NCBI GenBank assembly: GCA_035630615.1 | Contig: DASQKI010000118.1 | Coordinates: 1 to 28,773, forward strand | Source: DATFRX01 sp035630615 | Lineage (GTDB): Bacteria; Actinomycetota; Actinomycetes; Propionibacteriales; Nocardioidaceae | DNA length: 28,773 nucleotides | Reading direction: 5' to 3' | In this document: piece after piece, positions 28,587 to 28,773 of the stretch | Layout of the letters: each line of letters opens with the position of its first letter | Position numbering within the stretch: the first letter of the stretch is position 1 | Position numbers and translations under genes: made by a program | Notes under the pieces: generated by a model | Told to the model about the DNA's origin: nothing | Database searches by the model: none | The model's input: only the letters and a program-made list of their open reading frames with translations

Positions 28587-28773
28587 CGGCCGCCCCACGT
28601 CGGATCTTCGTCCACGTGGGTTGTCCCAAGAGCGGGACGACCTTCCTGCAAAGCACGCTGTGGAAATCGCGAGACGAACTGCGACTGCACGATGTGGAGC
28701 TCCCAGTCGATCGCCAGTCCCACTTCCACCTGGCGCTCGCGGTCCGTGGCAACCTCAAACCCGACCTCGATCC
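28583..28773 (+). CDS. Sulfotransferase family protein, 3' end outside the window
   Basis: From the GTG at 28583 the frame reads VTAAPRRIFVHVGCPKSGTT, then FLQSTLWKSRDELRLHDVEL and continues to the window edge (63 codons). HVGCPKSGTTFLQS is the 5'-phosphosulfate loop of PAPS-dependent sulfotransferases of the larger Sulfotransfer_3 type, distinct from the short sulfotransferase at 17595. A GGGG lies about 7 bases upstream as a weak ribosome site. Substrate unknown. The rest of the gene lies beyond the window. Confidence 0.85.
   Translation, partial: MTAAPRRIFVHVGCPKSGTTFLQSTLWKSRDELRLHDVELPVDRQSHFHLALAVRGNLKPDLD

Noticed and set aside
1..28773. CRISPR arrays, rRNA genes, replication origin
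   Set aside because: No regularly spaced repeats, rRNA sequence or DnaA-box cluster was seen; the only tandem repeat is the 24-bp duplication at 9136-9183.

Overview
The window is high-GC DNA with strong G/C bias at third codon positions, frequent GTG starts, TANNNT-type -10 elements and some starts that look leaderless. Together with the gene families present (HAF-repeat protein, actinobacterial MMPL exporter, DUF5937/ArsR regulator, RskA-like anti-sigma factor, RTX-type secreted proteins), this points to a soil-type actinobacterium. Genus and family cannot be set from the sequence alone.

Left part (1-7.0 kb): a partial unknown gene leaves the left edge on the minus strand. It is followed by a lipocalin-like DUF1579-type protein, a secreted HAF-repeat protein, and an MMPL/RND-type exporter (3057-5252, minus). 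An inverted, frameshifted N-terminal fragment of a second MMPL gene lies beside the exporter's 3' end. A 19-codon leader ORF overlaps the exporter's likely GTG start. About 0.7 kb away a DUF5937/ArsR regulator faces the other way from a clear leaderless promoter.

Decayed mobile region (7.2-13.0 kb): a truncated 3' half of tRNA-Ala(UGC), a frameshifted and truncated IS481-type transposase, a compact structured repeat element with a 10-bp direct flank, and a second truncated 3' half of tRNA-Ala(GGC). The second tRNA fragment sits exactly at the end of a ~100-bp diverged direct repeat. Several small genes lie here, some broken: a frameshifted ATGA-coupled gene, a frameshifted secreted peptide, and a cupin lacking its first metal motif. 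Intact genes include a small hypothetical protein with a good promoter and palindromes, and a PNPOx-like flavoprotein. This looks like the scar of repeated integration and loss of tRNA-targeted elements.

Metabolic cluster (13.1-20.8 kb): a four-helix membrane protein with histidine/glutamate motifs; a divergent, membrane-anchored cytochrome P450 whose ExxR glutamate appears to be Gln; and, facing it, a tightly overlapped operon of FAD monooxygenase/FOXRED2-like protein, FMN alpha-hydroxyacid oxidase and sulfotransferase (two 4-bp GTGA overlaps). A convergent acyl-adenylating enzyme and an AhpD-like pair follow. No core PKS/NRPS/terpene/RiPP gene is visible. This is the best candidate here for an undescribed pathway.

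Secreted-protein/sigma region (20.9-27.1 kb): a large RTX-type calcium-binding protein, a frameshifted NUDIX-like remnant, an ECF sigma/anti-sigma pair with a divergent second RTX protein, and a multiply frameshifted third RTX gene. A two-part dispersed repeat is present both at 12.6-12.9 kb and 23.7-23.85 kb. The window ends with a membrane protein and the start of a second sulfotransferase that runs off the right edge.
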